Shown: in pieces, positions 27,293 through 38,703 of the stretch
Position numbering within the stretch: the stretch's first letter is position 1
Layout: the number at the start of each line of letters is the position of its first letter
Assembly: GCA_002438565.1 (NCBI GenBank)
Contig: DJPN01000040.1
Location: forward strand, 1 to 64,000
DNA from: Alphaproteobacteria bacterium UBA6411
Lineage (GTDB): Bacteria; Pseudomonadota; Alphaproteobacteria; CAAGCB01; CAG-977
Length of the DNA: 64,000 nucleotides
Direction: 5' to 3'
The notes under the pieces: model-generated
Seen by the model: only the letters and a program-made list of their open reading frames with translations
What the model was told of the DNA's origin: nothing
Databases searched by the model: none
Translations under genes and position numbers: made by a program

Positions 27293-27691
27293 TTACGGTT
27301 TGGCGGCTTCGCTTTTAATGCGTTCAACCATGGCGAAAAAGCCGTTGCGGCGCGTCGGGCTTAAATGCGCGTCCAGCCCCAGTTTGGCAAACACGGCGGC
27401 AACATCCGTCGCCAAAATTTCCTGCACGGTTTTTCCCGACAAAATGATTTGCAGCACAGCAATCAATCCGCGGACGATATGGGCGTCGCTTTCCCCTTCA
27501 AACGTTAAAACATCGCCGTCGCGATGCGTTTTCAGCCAAACTTGGCTCATGCAGCCGTCAACTTTCGTATCGGCGTTTTTGTCCGCTTCCGCCATCGGCG
27601 GCAAAGCGTTTCCCAATTCGATTAAGTAGGAGTAACGCGCCTCCCAGTCTTCCAAAAACGAAAAGTTTTCAACCAGTTCCGCCAAATCCAT
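27293..27691 (-). CDS. sufE: cysteine desulfurase acceptor SufE
   Basis: 132 residues. The sulfur-accepting cysteine lies in VDGCMSQVW (about residue 47), and DAHIVRGLIAVLQIILSGKT and LGLDAHLSPTRRNGF are typical SufE segments. It takes sulfane sulfur from SufS for iron-sulfur cluster assembly. No other suf gene is nearby. It starts 1 bp after the metallopeptidase-like gene and ends 11 bp before the Cys-rich gene, so all three are co-transcribed. Confidence 0.95.
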   Translation of the reverse strand: MDLAELVENFSFLEDWEARYSYLIELGNALPPMAEADKNADTKVDGCMSQVWLKTHRDGDVLTFEGESDAHIVRGLIAVLQIILSGKTVQEILATDVAAVFAKLGLDAHLSPTRRNGFFAMVERIKSEAAKP

Positions 27692-27692
27692 T

Positions 27693-28739
27693 TTACCGCC
27701 CTCTTTGTTTGGTCAGTTTCAGCAAATTCACCGCTTTCGCCGCCGTGTTTTTCAGTGTTTTTCCGCCGTTTTTGATTTCGTCGCGCGCGCAGGGCAACAA
27801 AGGCTCGGGATACGATTCCATCCCGACCCTGTTGGACGGACGTTCGTGATACACGGGAATCGATTCGACGGACGGTTCGGGCTGTCCGCCGCACGCTTTG
27901 ACGGCATCGGCATACGCGTTAATCCAGTATTTTGTGGAGCGGGATACGCCGCAAAAAACGGGCTCTTTCAGCAATCCCGCATCCGCCGAAAAGTACGGTT
28001 TGCGGTTGAAAGCGCATATCTTGGCAATGCTTTGCGCGCAATCCACCGTCTTTAAATCGGCGGGATTCGTTTTCAAATTCAACCCCCGCGACAGCGGATT
28101 GGCAATATGGGTTTGCTCATAGCGCATTTTCAGCCGTTCACTGAAAAACCAGCCCAAAACGGCGCCCGTCATGGCGTCCTTGACTTTGTCGCCCGTCGGA
28201 GATTGCCGTTTGCCGTCTTGGAAACCTTTGAACATTTCGGGCGCCTGATGAGCCATGACAACCGCCGGCTTCAAATCGCCCTGTTCATACAGCTGGTCGC
28301 AAACCAGCAGGGAATAGGCGACGGCGTCCCCTTCCATCAGCCTTTTTTCAACCAAAGCCGACGCAATCGTTTTAGAAGCGTCGTACCCTTTTATCGCGCC
28401 GTTTTCCATCTGTTCGGCATGACGGGCTTCGTGCGCCAAAGTCGAAACCAGCTTGTCCGCCGAAAAATGCGAATCCAGCAAAATCAGCTTGGCGTCCCCG
28501 TCGCATGCGCCGAACGCGCCTTCCAGATATTCGTCTTTGATTGTGTAGCCCGCTTTTGCGGCTTTTTCCAAAACGGCGCGTCCCGCTTCGGATTTCGCCG
28601 CGCGGTTGATGACGGCCGTCAAGGCGCGGCGCGCTTTTTTCGACCCTTTGATTTCAAACGGGTTTTCCAGCTCTTGTTTCAAATCGTCCGACGAGCCGTT
28701 TTTGCCTGCGCTGTGCAAGATTGAATTCAAGAATCCCAT
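27693..28739 (-). CDS. HEARH-motif putative metallopeptidase (DUF6782-like)
   Basis: 348 residues from the ATG at 28739, with AAGGAG 8 bp upstream; a GTG at 28748 is in frame but badly placed. The zinc-binding motif LAHEARHAEQ lies at 101-110 (His103, Glu104, His107), with a possible third ligand in EKRLMEGDAVAYS. A basic N-terminal region (KGSKKARRALTAV) and a long C-terminal part without motif follow. No signal peptide. It resembles the DUF6782 putative metallopeptidases of alphaproteobacteria. First gene of the operon with sufE and the Cys-rich gene; a role in processing the latter is speculative because of its likely cytoplasmic location. Confidence 0.65.
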   Translation of the reverse strand: MGFLNSILHSAGKNGSSDDLKQELENPFEIKGSKKARRALTAVINRAAKSEAGRAVLEKAAKAGYTIKDEYLEGAFGACDGDAKLILLDSHFSADKLVSTLAHEARHAEQMENGAIKGYDASKTIASALVEKRLMEGDAVAYSLLVCDQLYEQGDLKPAVVMAHQAPEMFKGFQDGKRQSPTGDKVKDAMTGAVLGWFFSERLKMRYEQTHIANPLSRGLNLKTNPADLKTVDCAQSIAKICAFNRKPYFSADAGLLKEPVFCGVSRSTKYWINAYADAVKACGGQPEPSVESIPVYHERPSNRVGMESYPEPLLPCARDEIKNGGKTLKNTAAKAVNLLKLTKQRGR

Positions 28740-28841
28740 AATCGGCACTCCTTATGTTACCCTTTGAAAAAGGGGAATACCACATCCGCGGCAAAAAGGA
28801 AAGCTTTTATAGACAAAACGCGCCTGTTTTTTTGCAATTCA

Positions 28842-28874
28842 AAAGCCCCCGCTTTTCATCGAAACGGGGGCTTT
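28842..28874 (-). terminator. terminator of the LuxR-type regulator gene
   Basis: A 10-bp stem (AAAGCCCCCG / CGGGGGCTTT) on the minus strand, followed by a short T run, about 20 bp after the stop. Confidence 0.75.
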
Positions 28875-28891
28875 CGGCAAAAGGAGGGGAG

Positions 28892-29542
28892 TTAAGATTC
28901 CAAAATGCCCAGCCGCTGAGCTGTTACAACGGCTTTTGTGCGGTTTTCAACGTGCAAATGGCGCAACAGGGCGTTGATGTGCAGTTTGACGGTCGCTTCG
29001 GACACGCTCATTTCATAAGCGATTTGTTTGTTGGACAGACCGTTGCTCAGATGCTGCAAAACTTCGCTTTGACGGAACGTCAGATTTTTGCCGTCGGGCA
29101 GCGTGTGCGACAAAATGCGGCTTTCGCCGTTTGCGCGGCGGTGCATGCCTTTCAGCACGGCGGGCGGAACATAAGTGTTGCCGTCCATAATCAGGCGAAG
29201 CGCGTTGATAATCAGCGAATCGTTGGACGTTTTGGTGATATAGCCCGCGGCCTGCATGTCAAACGCGTCCAAAATGTCGCGCTGTTCTTCGCTTTCACTG
29301 AGCATGACAACGCGCGATTGCGGGAACATTTCTTTGACCGCTTTGAATCCGTCTTTCCATTCCGTTCCCAAGACATCCCTGTCGACAAAAACGACATCGA
29401 ATTCCTTATTGTCCGCGGCCAACGCTTTCATTGCCGCAAAATCCTTGATTTCCTGCAGTTCGGTCAACATATCGAAACGTTGAAGCTGACTGCTGAACCC
29501 CTCTCGGAACAACGTGTGGTTATCTGCGATTAAAACTTTCAT
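28892..29542 (-). CDS. NarL/LuxR-type response regulator
   Basis: 216 residues from the ATG at 29542 (GGGGAAAG upstream). Receiver domain with ADNH at the start, probable phospho-acceptor Asp54 (VVFVDRDVLG), and the Ser/Lys pair in MLSES and YITKTS; C-terminal LuxR helix-turn-helix NLTFRQSEVLQHLSNGLSNK...VSEATVKLHINALLRHL. No histidine kinase is adjacent, so it is an orphan here. Expressed alone, divergent from mipZ, with its own terminator. Target genes unknown. Confidence 0.9.
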   Translation of the reverse strand: MKVLIADNHTLFREGFSSQLQRFDMLTELQEIKDFAAMKALAADNKEFDVVFVDRDVLGTEWKDGFKAVKEMFPQSRVVMLSESEEQRDILDAFDMQAAGYITKTSNDSLIINALRLIMDGNTYVPPAVLKGMHRRANGESRILSHTLPDGKNLTFRQSEVLQHLSNGLSNKQIAYEMSVSEATVKLHINALLRHLHVENRTKAVVTAQRLGILES

Positions 29543-29627
29543 TTTCTTTCCCCTCATCATATTTTCCGAACGGCAGGATTGCCGTCCTTACATTTTTAAG
29601 CTTATGCAAATCGCTCAAAGAATAATA

Positions 29628-29814
29628 GATGCCCGAAGGGTTTCAGCCCTAGGGACTAAGCCTTTGGGTCGACAAGAAAAACACGTTCTTTTCCATATTT
29701 AGTCCGGAATTCCGCCGAACATACCAGAATTGGACGGCGATATTCTTTGGTTCTATCAACCAAAGAACACTTTTAAAGCTTGAATTCGCCCCAAAGTCGG
29801 GGGTAATCTTTGGG
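29628..29814 (+). promoter_or_regulatory. three-hairpin region upstream of mipZ
   Basis: Within the 301-bp gap between the divergent regulator and mipZ three stems occur: CCCGAAGG / CCTTTGGG (29632-29668, one G-U pair), a perfect 10-bp stem TTCTTTGGTT / AACCAAAGAA with five-base loop (29743-29767), and CCCAAAG / CTTTGGG (29790-29814). All three share the CTTTGG/CCAAAG core, so alternative pairings are possible. The last ends about 30 bp before the mipZ ATG (AAGGAT ribosome site). Could be a structured leader, a small RNA or protein-binding dyads. Confidence 0.5.
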
Positions 29815-29843
29815 CAAATCAACAAACTGCAAGGATTCTTCAC

Positions 29844-30647
29844 ATGCCCGCAGGCAAAGTCATCGTTATCGGGAATGAAAAAGGCGGCACCGGCAAATCC
29901 ACGCTGGCAATGCATCTTATCGTATGGTTTTTGTGTCGGGGAAAACGCGTCGCGTCCATTGATTTGGACGGCAGACAGGGAACGCTGACCCATTATATCG
30001 AAAACCGCGCCGCTTATGCCGAAAAACACGGGCTGGCCTTGGGGCTGCCCGAACATTTGACGGTATCGACACGCGAATTCCCGACCGAAGCGGAACGCAA
30101 AGAGGACGAAGTCGCCTTTTTGTATCAAGTCGAAAAGCTGAAAAACGAAAACGACGTCATCCTTATTGACACGGCGGGATCGGACAGCGCGCTGTTCCGT
30201 TTGGCGCACACCACGGCTGACGTTTTGATGACGCCGATTAACGACAGTCTGGTCGATTTGGACGTTTTGGCGCAAATCGACGCCGAATCCCTAACCGTTA
30301 AAGCCCCCGGCCATTACGCCCAAACGGTGTGGCAGGCGCGGCAGAAACGCGCGGCGCAAAAGCGCCCGCAAACAAAATGGTTCGTCGTCAGAAACCGCAC
30401 CATGCACGTTTCGACCCGCAACGAAAAAGTGATTTGGAAACTGCTGGAAGCTTTGGGAAAGCGAATCAATTTCACGCCTCTGGCCGGTTTGGGCGAGCGA
30501 ATCATCTTCCGCGAATTGTTTTTGAAAGGATTGACCCTGCTGGATTTCGGCGGCGGAAAAGCCCCTTTGAAACTGACGGCGAACACGCTGGCGGCGCGGC
30601 AGGAACTGCGCAACATTCTGCGCGCCATCGGCGAAAAAACGGATTGA
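29844..30647 (+). CDS. mipZ: division-plane positioning ATPase MipZ
   Basis: 267 residues of the ParA/MinD superfamily. The deviant Walker A NEKGGTGKSTLAMHLIV, the switch region SIDLDGRQGTLTHYIENR and DTAGSDSALFRLAH are diagnostic for MipZ, which binds ParB at the chromosome poles and inhibits FtsZ polymerisation so that division occurs at mid-cell. It is a hallmark of alphaproteobacteria. Full length. Usually near or dependent on parB, which is not in this window. Preceded by the three-hairpin leader. Confidence 0.95.
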   Translation: MPAGKVIVIGNEKGGTGKSTLAMHLIVWFLCRGKRVASIDLDGRQGTLTHYIENRAAYAEKHGLALGLPEHLTVSTREFPTEAERKEDEVAFLYQVEKLKNENDVILIDTAGSDSALFRLAHTTADVLMTPINDSLVDLDVLAQIDAESLTVKAPGHYAQTVWQARQKRAAQKRPQTKWFVVRNRTMHVSTRNEKVIWKLLEALGKRINFTPLAGLGERIIFRELFLKGLTLLDFGGGKAPLKLTANTLAARQELRNILRAIGEKTD

Positions 30648-30662
30648 CGAAAAAACGATTCC

Positions 30663-30691
30663 TTGACAGACGGAAAGGAATCCAACATTCT
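30663..30691 (+). promoter_or_regulatory. possible promoter of the phosphohexomutase operon
   Basis: A perfect -35 box TTGACA (30663) is followed after 17 bp by CATTCT, a poor -10 element, about 50 bp before the pgm start. Confidence 0.35.
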
Positions 30692-30717
30692 GTAACAAAA
30701 CGTATTTTGTTTTTTGA

Positions 30718-33730
<3,013 letters not shown>

Positions 33731-33736
33731 TAAACA

Positions 33737-35416
33737 ATGAAACACGCTTTGCTGCTGCTTGGTTTGATATTGTTTTGCCGCCCGCTTCAAGCGGCGGAAC
33801 TGGACTTTTCCGCCCCCGAAAGCGAAGAAGAGGATCTGTTTGTCAAAGATTTCGATTTAATGCAGTCCGAACCGAAAAGCTGCACGACGGAAGGGTGCGC
33901 CTGCTCGTCCGACGAAGACTGCGGCGAAAAATTGTACTGTGAAAAAGAAAGCAATTCCTGCCGCACCGGCTGCCGTTCAAACGACAGCTGCGAAATGAAT
34001 CAAATGTGCGTCAACCGCGAATGTGTCACCCTTTGCACAAAACCGCAGGCGGAAGACGGGGAATTGTGCGCCGGAACGACCCCCATGTGCTATATTGCCG
34101 ACGGAGGACATTCTTCGTATTGCGGCTGCACGGACACGTCCTGCTACGACGGAATGAAATGCGGAATTGTCAGCGGAAAACGGGAATGTATTCCTTGCGC
34201 GGCGGGGGAACAATGCAACTGCATGACCGCCTATCAATCGAACGGGGCGGGAATGTGCGTTCCGTGCGAAGCGGGTGAAAACTGCGGCTGCGGCGATTTA
34301 AAAGCCAACGGCGACGGGAAATGCGTCGTTTGCAATGTTTCGGCGGACTGTCCCAACGGTTTTGTCTGCGTCGGCGGCGGAACGGCGAATGCGAAATGCG
34401 AAGCTTTTTCCTGCGCTCCGAACGAATTCGTCGACAACAGCGTATGCACCGCCTGTTCGTCTGTTTTGCCGCACTGTTCCGCCTGCAGCGACGCCAAAGC
34501 CTGCACGACTTGCGACAACGGATTCGGCGCCATCAACGGCAAATGCGAACCCTGCCCCTCTGCGACGCAGGAAGCCAAATGCCTGCTTTGCACGGGAAGC
34601 GTTTGCGATAAATGCGAAATCGGATTTCACGTTCAAAACGGAAAATGCGAACCGATTGAATGTCAGCAGGGGACTTATTTGAGCGGAAACGACTGCCTGC
34701 CCTGTCCCGAAGGATGCCTGCAATGTTCATCCGCGGAAATTTGCACGGCTTGCGCCACGGGATACGAGCCCGCCGACAACCAATGCAAAAAGATTGAATG
34801 TGAAGAAGGGGCTTTCTTGCGCGACAATTTCTGCATTTCATGCCCCCGAAACTGCAAGGAATGTACGGACGGAAACAGCTGTTTGCGTTGTGAAACGGGA
34901 TTTTACTTTGACGCGGACGAAAACGCCTGTGTTTTGCGGATTTGCAAACGCGGCACTTACAAAGACAGCGTTTCGGGCGAATGTCGCAAATGTCCGACGC
35001 CGCACTGTTCCGCCTGCGATGAAGAATCCTGCTTCGGATGCGTTATGGGCTATGTTCTGCAGGGACAGGCGTGCGTTCCCGAAAAATGTCCCGAGGGATG
35101 CAAAACGTGTTCCGCGCCCGATTCGTGCGACGTTTGCGATTCCGGTTATGAAATGATAAACGGCGAATGTGCGGCGGTGTCCTGCCCCGCTGGAAAATAC
35201 TTGAAAGGCAGTTCGTGCCGCAAATGTCCGCCGGGATGCGCCGAATGTACGGACGCAAAAACATGCCTGTCGTGTTCAAGCGACGAATATTATTTGTCCG
35301 GAACATTCTGCCGGCGCTGCGAAAGCGCGTTGAGCAACTGCGCAACGTGTGCGGACGCCCAAACGTGCTTGAGCTGTAAAAACGGAAAAACGCTTTCCGA
35401 CGGATGGTGTCTGTAA
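33737..35416 (+). CDS. secreted Cys-rich protein, second full-length paralogue
   Basis: 559 residues with signal peptide MKHALLLLGLILFCRPLQAA. About 85-90 cysteines. After an acidic spacer (SEEEDLFVKDFD), the same module order as in the 25362-27281 protein appears: short N-terminal DEDCGEKLYC-type modules, a TPMCYIADGG...YCGC segment, CVGGGTANAKC, then repeated CPxGCxxCxxxxxCxxCxxGY modules to the end. No catalytic motif and no C-terminal membrane anchor. It follows two phosphohexomutase genes on the same transcript. Probably an exported, disulfide-bonded surface or extracellular protein; function unknown. Confidence 0.85.
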   Translation: MKHALLLLGLILFCRPLQAAELDFSAPESEEEDLFVKDFDLMQSEPKSCTTEGCACSSDEDCGEKLYCEKESNSCRTGCRSNDSCEMNQMCVNRECVTLCTKPQAEDGELCAGTTPMCYIADGGHSSYCGCTDTSCYDGMKCGIVSGKRECIPCAAGEQCNCMTAYQSNGAGMCVPCEAGENCGCGDLKANGDGKCVVCNVSADCPNGFVCVGGGTANAKCEAFSCAPNEFVDNSVCTACSSVLPHCSACSDAKACTTCDNGFGAINGKCEPCPSATQEAKCLLCTGSVCDKCEIGFHVQNGKCEPIECQQGTYLSGNDCLPCPEGCLQCSSAEICTACATGYEPADNQCKKIECEEGAFLRDNFCISCPRNCKECTDGNSCLRCETGFYFDADENACVLRICKRGTYKDSVSGECRKCPTPHCSACDEESCFGCVMGYVLQGQACVPEKCPEGCKTCSAPDSCDVCDSGYEMINGECAAVSCPAGKYLKGSSCRKCPPGCAECTDAKTCLSCSSDEYYLSGTFCRRCESALSNCATCADAQTCLSCKNGKTLSDGWCL

Positions 35417-35485
35417 CCTCGTCCAAAGTTGCTGTTTTGAAAAACCCGTCCTTGCGTTATCCTTGAAATAACGGAGCATTTTTTC

Positions 35486-35731
35486 ATGAACGACGCATGG
35501 ACGGATTTTGATTTTGCATTGGAAAACGCCGCCGCCCAAGCCAAAAAAGGCTTGATGCGCGGTTTTGCAGTGTTTTCGGGCGTGTTCGCCCTGCTGTGGG
35601 TTTGGATTGGAATCGGCGCGCTGTATTTATTTTTGCTTCTGTTTTCAACCGTGCTGTACGATATCGCCGACAGCCGCCAAGAGTTAAGCAAAAGTGAATT
35701 CGATTTCGACTACGGCGTCAAAACCAACTGA
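35486..35731 (+). CDS. small membrane protein, hypothetical
   Basis: 81 residues with one long hydrophobic stretch (about 24-58, possibly two close helices: GFAVFSGVFALLWVWIGIG and ALYLFLLLFSTVLY) between charged ends. CGGAG precedes the ATG. A 6-bp hairpin (CGTTAT / ATAACG) lies just upstream. The last 14 bp overlap the convergent lipoprotein gene. No known family recognised. Confidence 0.6.
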   Translation: MNDAWTDFDFALENAAAQAKKGLMRGFAVFSGVFALLWVWIGIGALYLFLLLFSTVLYDIADSRQELSKSEFDFDYGVKTN

Positions 35732-36269
35732 TTCCGCCCTTGTCGCGCTTTAAAACGCCGAACCATTCGCCGACCTGCTTTCCCTGCAAATCGAACAAAA
35801 CCAGCATGGTTCCCAGCGCTTTCTTTTCCGCCATATCGTCGTCTTTGATTTCGATTTCGCTCAGCTCCACGTCCAGCACATAATCGTAAGCCTGCGTTCC
35901 GTCCGTCACCCACAAGGCGCGGGTGTTCATCAATTCGTGTTCGACGGCTTCGTGAATAATCGCGGGGCGGACTTCCGCCGTCGGATTGAAGTTCAGCACG
36001 TCGCGCAAAGCGATTTTGACGCGTTCGGGTTTGTTTGCGAACAAATCACTGCGCACCATGTCGCCGATTAAACGATAGCTGAGCAGAATATAATCTTGGT
36101 CGAGAGGACCCGCACCCTTTTTCAGTTTCAAGTACGTCAAATAATCGACGCTGCGGCGCAAAACGTCGTCTTCGTCTTCGATAATGCCGCCGCGGCGAGC
36201 GTCGATTTCATGCGCGGCGCACCCCGTCAGCAAAACAGCCGTCATTATCAAGGCTAACAGACGTTTCAT
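35718..36269 (-). CDS. predicted lipoprotein
   Basis: 183 residues from the ATG at 36269 (AAGGAAG upstream); the longer frame from 36308 is rejected because this start gives a good type II signal sequence MKRLLALIMTAVLLTGC. The mature part is mixed alpha/beta with no motif known to me (segments LLSYRLIGDMVRSDLF and DYVLDVELSEIEIKDDDMAE). Its 11-bp spacing after the MIF homologue suggests a shared transcript. Function unknown. Confidence 0.75.
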   Translation of the reverse strand: MKRLLALIMTAVLLTGCAAHEIDARRGGIIEDEDDVLRRSVDYLTYLKLKKGAGPLDQDYILLSYRLIGDMVRSDLFANKPERVKIALRDVLNFNPTAEVRPAIIHEAVEHELMNTRALWVTDGTQAYDYVLDVELSEIEIKDDDMAEKKALGTMLVLFDLQGKQVGEWFGVLKRDKGGISWF

Positions 36270-36280
36270 CTTCGGCTTCC

Positions 36281-36625
36281 TTAGAATGTGGAACCGGCAT
36301 ACCCCCACATGTTGCCGGGGACGGAGGAAAATTCGATGTAAATACGGTTGGCGGGAACTTTCAGTTTATCTTCAATCATTTTTGTCAAAACGCCGGATAA
36401 TTCCGGAATTTGCGCTTGGGGCAGCCCGACGCTTTTCATTTCCATATAGACGCACGGAGTCGTTTTTGCGCCGAAAATCAGATGTTCGCCGCCGCATACG
36501 TTGACCATGACATAGCTTTCGGGTTTGCCGACCGTTTCCGCAACGACTTTGGACGCGTAATTCAGCAAAGCGTTCGCCGACGTTTTTTCAATGTCGATAT
36601 TTGTCTTAATCATTAAAAAAGGCAT
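36281..36625 (-). CDS. macrophage migration inhibitory factor (MIF) family tautomerase homologue
   Basis: 114 residues from the ATG at 36625, the standard MIF length; the longer frame is a shadow of comEC. Proline follows Met1 (MPFLMIKTNI), as needed for the catalytic N-terminal Pro of the tautomerase superfamily. YVMVNV...HLIFGAKTTPC, VGLPQAQIPELSGVL and NRIYIEFSSVPGNMWGYAGSTF align with the MIF core. MIF proteins tautomerise phenylpyruvate and D-dopachrome and in animals act as cytokines. Bacterial members exist but are uncommon. No signal peptide. Downstream is a lipoprotein gene; upstream is an operator-like repeat. Confidence 0.88.
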   Translation of the reverse strand: MPFLMIKTNIDIEKTSANALLNYASKVVAETVGKPESYVMVNVCGGEHLIFGAKTTPCVYMEMKSVGLPQAQIPELSGVLTKMIEDKLKVPANRIYIEFSSVPGNMWGYAGSTF

Positions 36626-36652
36626 GCGATTATCCCTTTCCCCCAAACCGTA

Positions 36653-36670
36653 AAACCAGTAAACTGGTTT
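36653..36670. promoter_or_regulatory. inverted repeat in the MIF/comEC divergent promoter region
   Basis: AAACCAGT-AA-ACTGGTTT is a perfect 8-bp inverted repeat, ending 3 bp before a TATAAC (36674) that could be the comEC -10 box. The position is that of a repressor or activator site affecting one or both divergent genes. Confidence 0.5.
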
Positions 36671-36699
36671 AGTTATAACGCCATCGAAAGTATTTGTAA

Positions 36700-38703
36700 A
36701 TGCAATCGTTTTATGTTTTGCGTTTCCTGATAACGGATTTTTTCGCCGCCCAAGCGGACAGGCTGATTTTTTGGCTGCCCGTCGCGTTCGGGGCGGGCAT
36801 CGGCGTTTATTTCGGACTGCAAAGCGAACCGTTTTACTTGCACACCTGCTTTGCCCTGCTGTTTGCGGCGTTTTTTCAATGGGATTGCCGCAAAAGCCCC
36901 GAAGCGCGAATTTTTGCGCTGTTTGTATTGATGTTCGTTTCGGGATTCTTTGTTGCGCAAACACGCACCATCGCGCTCAGCCGTGAAAACGTCAAAGCGC
37001 GCATGAAAACAACGCTTGTTTCGGGAACGGTCGAAAAAGTCGTCCGCCTGCCCGATTTGAAAGCGCGGCTGGTGCTGAAAAATTTGGCTTTCGACGGCAA
37101 AACGGATTGGCGCACGCCCGAAAAGATACGGCTGAACCTGCCCGCCGAATCCCCCGTTCCCGACACGGGCGACAAAATCGAGGTCAAAGCTTTGCTGTCC
37201 CCGCCCATGCCCAAAACGGACAAAAGCGGATACGATTCCGCCCGCGCGCTTTATTTTGAAAAAATCGGCGGCACGGGGTTTGCGCGCTCCCCCGTCAAGG
37301 TTATTGGAAAAGCACCCTCAACGACGATGCGCCGCAAAATCGCAAAACGCATCGAATCCGTTCTGCCCCCGCGCGCCGCAAATATCGCTAAAGCCCTTGT
37401 CACGGGTGAAAGCAAGGAAATCGATCCCGCCCTTGCCGACGCGTACAGAAACGCGGGCATAGCGCATATTTTGGCGGTGTCGGGACTGCATATGACGCTG
37501 ATTGCGGGGTTTGTATTTTTTCTGGTGCGTAATCTGCTTGCCCTGTCTGTTACGGTTTCGTTGCGCTTCAGCACCAAAAAAATCGCTGCTTTTTGCGCTT
37601 TGGCGGCAACGTTTGGCTATTTGCGGCTGGCAGAAACGCCGATTTCGGGCGTCCGCGCGTTCATTATGCTGTCGTTTGTTTTGGGCGCCATGTTTTTCGA
37701 CCGCCGCGCGCTGTCCGTCGCCAACGTCTGCTGGGCGGCGTTTTTGATTTTGCTGTTTATGCCCGAAGCCCTGCTGTCCGTCAGTTTTCAGCTGTCGTTC
37801 GCCGCCGTCGCCGCCTTGATTTGCGCCTATGAAGCGGGCATTGACAAAGCCGTCCGCCGATTGGAACAGCGTGAAAGCGTTTTGCTGTACTTGCTGGCGT
37901 TCGTTTTGGGAATTTTATTGACGTCGCTGATAGCGGGAATCGCCACCGCGCCCTTTGCCGCCTATCATTTCAAGCGGATTGCGAACTATACGCTGCTGGG
38001 CAACCTGCTGACGACGGCCGCCGCGGCGGCATGGGTGATGCCGTGCCTGTTCGCCGCCGTTATGCTGATGCCGTTCGGAGCGGACGCGCCGCTTTGGAAA
38101 TTGGCGGGCATCGGCATTGAAACCGTCAACCGCGCCGCCGAATTTACGGCAAGCTTGCCGCACAGCGTCACTCTCGTCCCCGCTATGCCGTTTTACGGGC
38201 TGATGTGCGCCGTGTTCGGCGGACTGTGGGTGTGTTTGTGGCGCGGCAAAGTCCGTTTTATCGGCTTCATTCCGTTTTGTTTCGCTTTTTTCACGCCGTA
38301 TCTGACCGCAAAGCCCGATATGATGATGACGAAAAACCTTGCCGCGTTCCGTCAATCCGACGGCGTTTTAAGCTTTACCAAAGGCGACAAATTCACGCGG
38401 TCAAGCTGGCTTTCGTCGGCGGGCGCAACCGATTTCACGGAAACAGCCTGCGCGCTTTGCCTGTATGAAAAGGACGGCGTTTTGCTTGCCTATGCCCGCA
38501 CGAAAACGGCGGCGAAACAGGCGTGCGGCACGATTGACTTTTTATTTGTCAAAAGCGGATGCGAACAGGCGGTTCAGATTCCCGAAACGGGCGCGCTGTT
38601 CGTGTATGTCGAAAACGGCAAGGTCCGCACGGAACACGTCGGCGGCGAACACCGCCCGTGGTCGCCGTCTTTCCCGACGATACGGTTTAAAAGCCTGTTT
38701 TAG
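36700..38703 (+). CDS. comEC: ComEC/Rec2 family competence protein
   Basis: 667 residues. N-terminal membrane helices with a DUF4131/OB-type extracellular domain (about 85-205), then the competence domain with the landmark AGIAHILAVSGLHMTLIAG and ETPISGVRAFIMLSFVLGAMFFDRR, and a C-terminal soluble part without the HxHxDH metallo-lactamase motif, as is usual for the degenerate tail in alphaproteobacteria. ComEC forms the channel for single-stranded DNA across the inner membrane in transformation. With comM in the same window it supports, but does not prove, competence. Its end overlaps the convergent gene by 17 bp. Confidence 0.9.
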   Translation: MQSFYVLRFLITDFFAAQADRLIFWLPVAFGAGIGVYFGLQSEPFYLHTCFALLFAAFFQWDCRKSPEARIFALFVLMFVSGFFVAQTRTIALSRENVKARMKTTLVSGTVEKVVRLPDLKARLVLKNLAFDGKTDWRTPEKIRLNLPAESPVPDTGDKIEVKALLSPPMPKTDKSGYDSARALYFEKIGGTGFARSPVKVIGKAPSTTMRRKIAKRIESVLPPRAANIAKALVTGESKEIDPALADAYRNAGIAHILAVSGLHMTLIAGFVFFLVRNLLALSVTVSLRFSTKKIAAFCALAATFGYLRLAETPISGVRAFIMLSFVLGAMFFDRRALSVANVCWAAFLILLFMPEALLSVSFQLSFAAVAALICAYEAGIDKAVRRLEQRESVLLYLLAFVLGILLTSLIAGIATAPFAAYHFKRIANYTLLGNLLTTAAAAAWVMPCLFAAVMLMPFGADAPLWKLAGIGIETVNRAAEFTASLPHSVTLVPAMPFYGLMCAVFGGLWVCLWRGKVRFIGFIPFCFAFFTPYLTAKPDMMMTKNLAAFRQSDGVLSFTKGDKFTRSSWLSSAGATDFTETACALCLYEKDGVLLAYARTKTAAKQACGTIDFLFVKSGCEQAVQIPETGALFVYVENGKVRTEHVGGEHRPWSPSFPTIRFKSLF

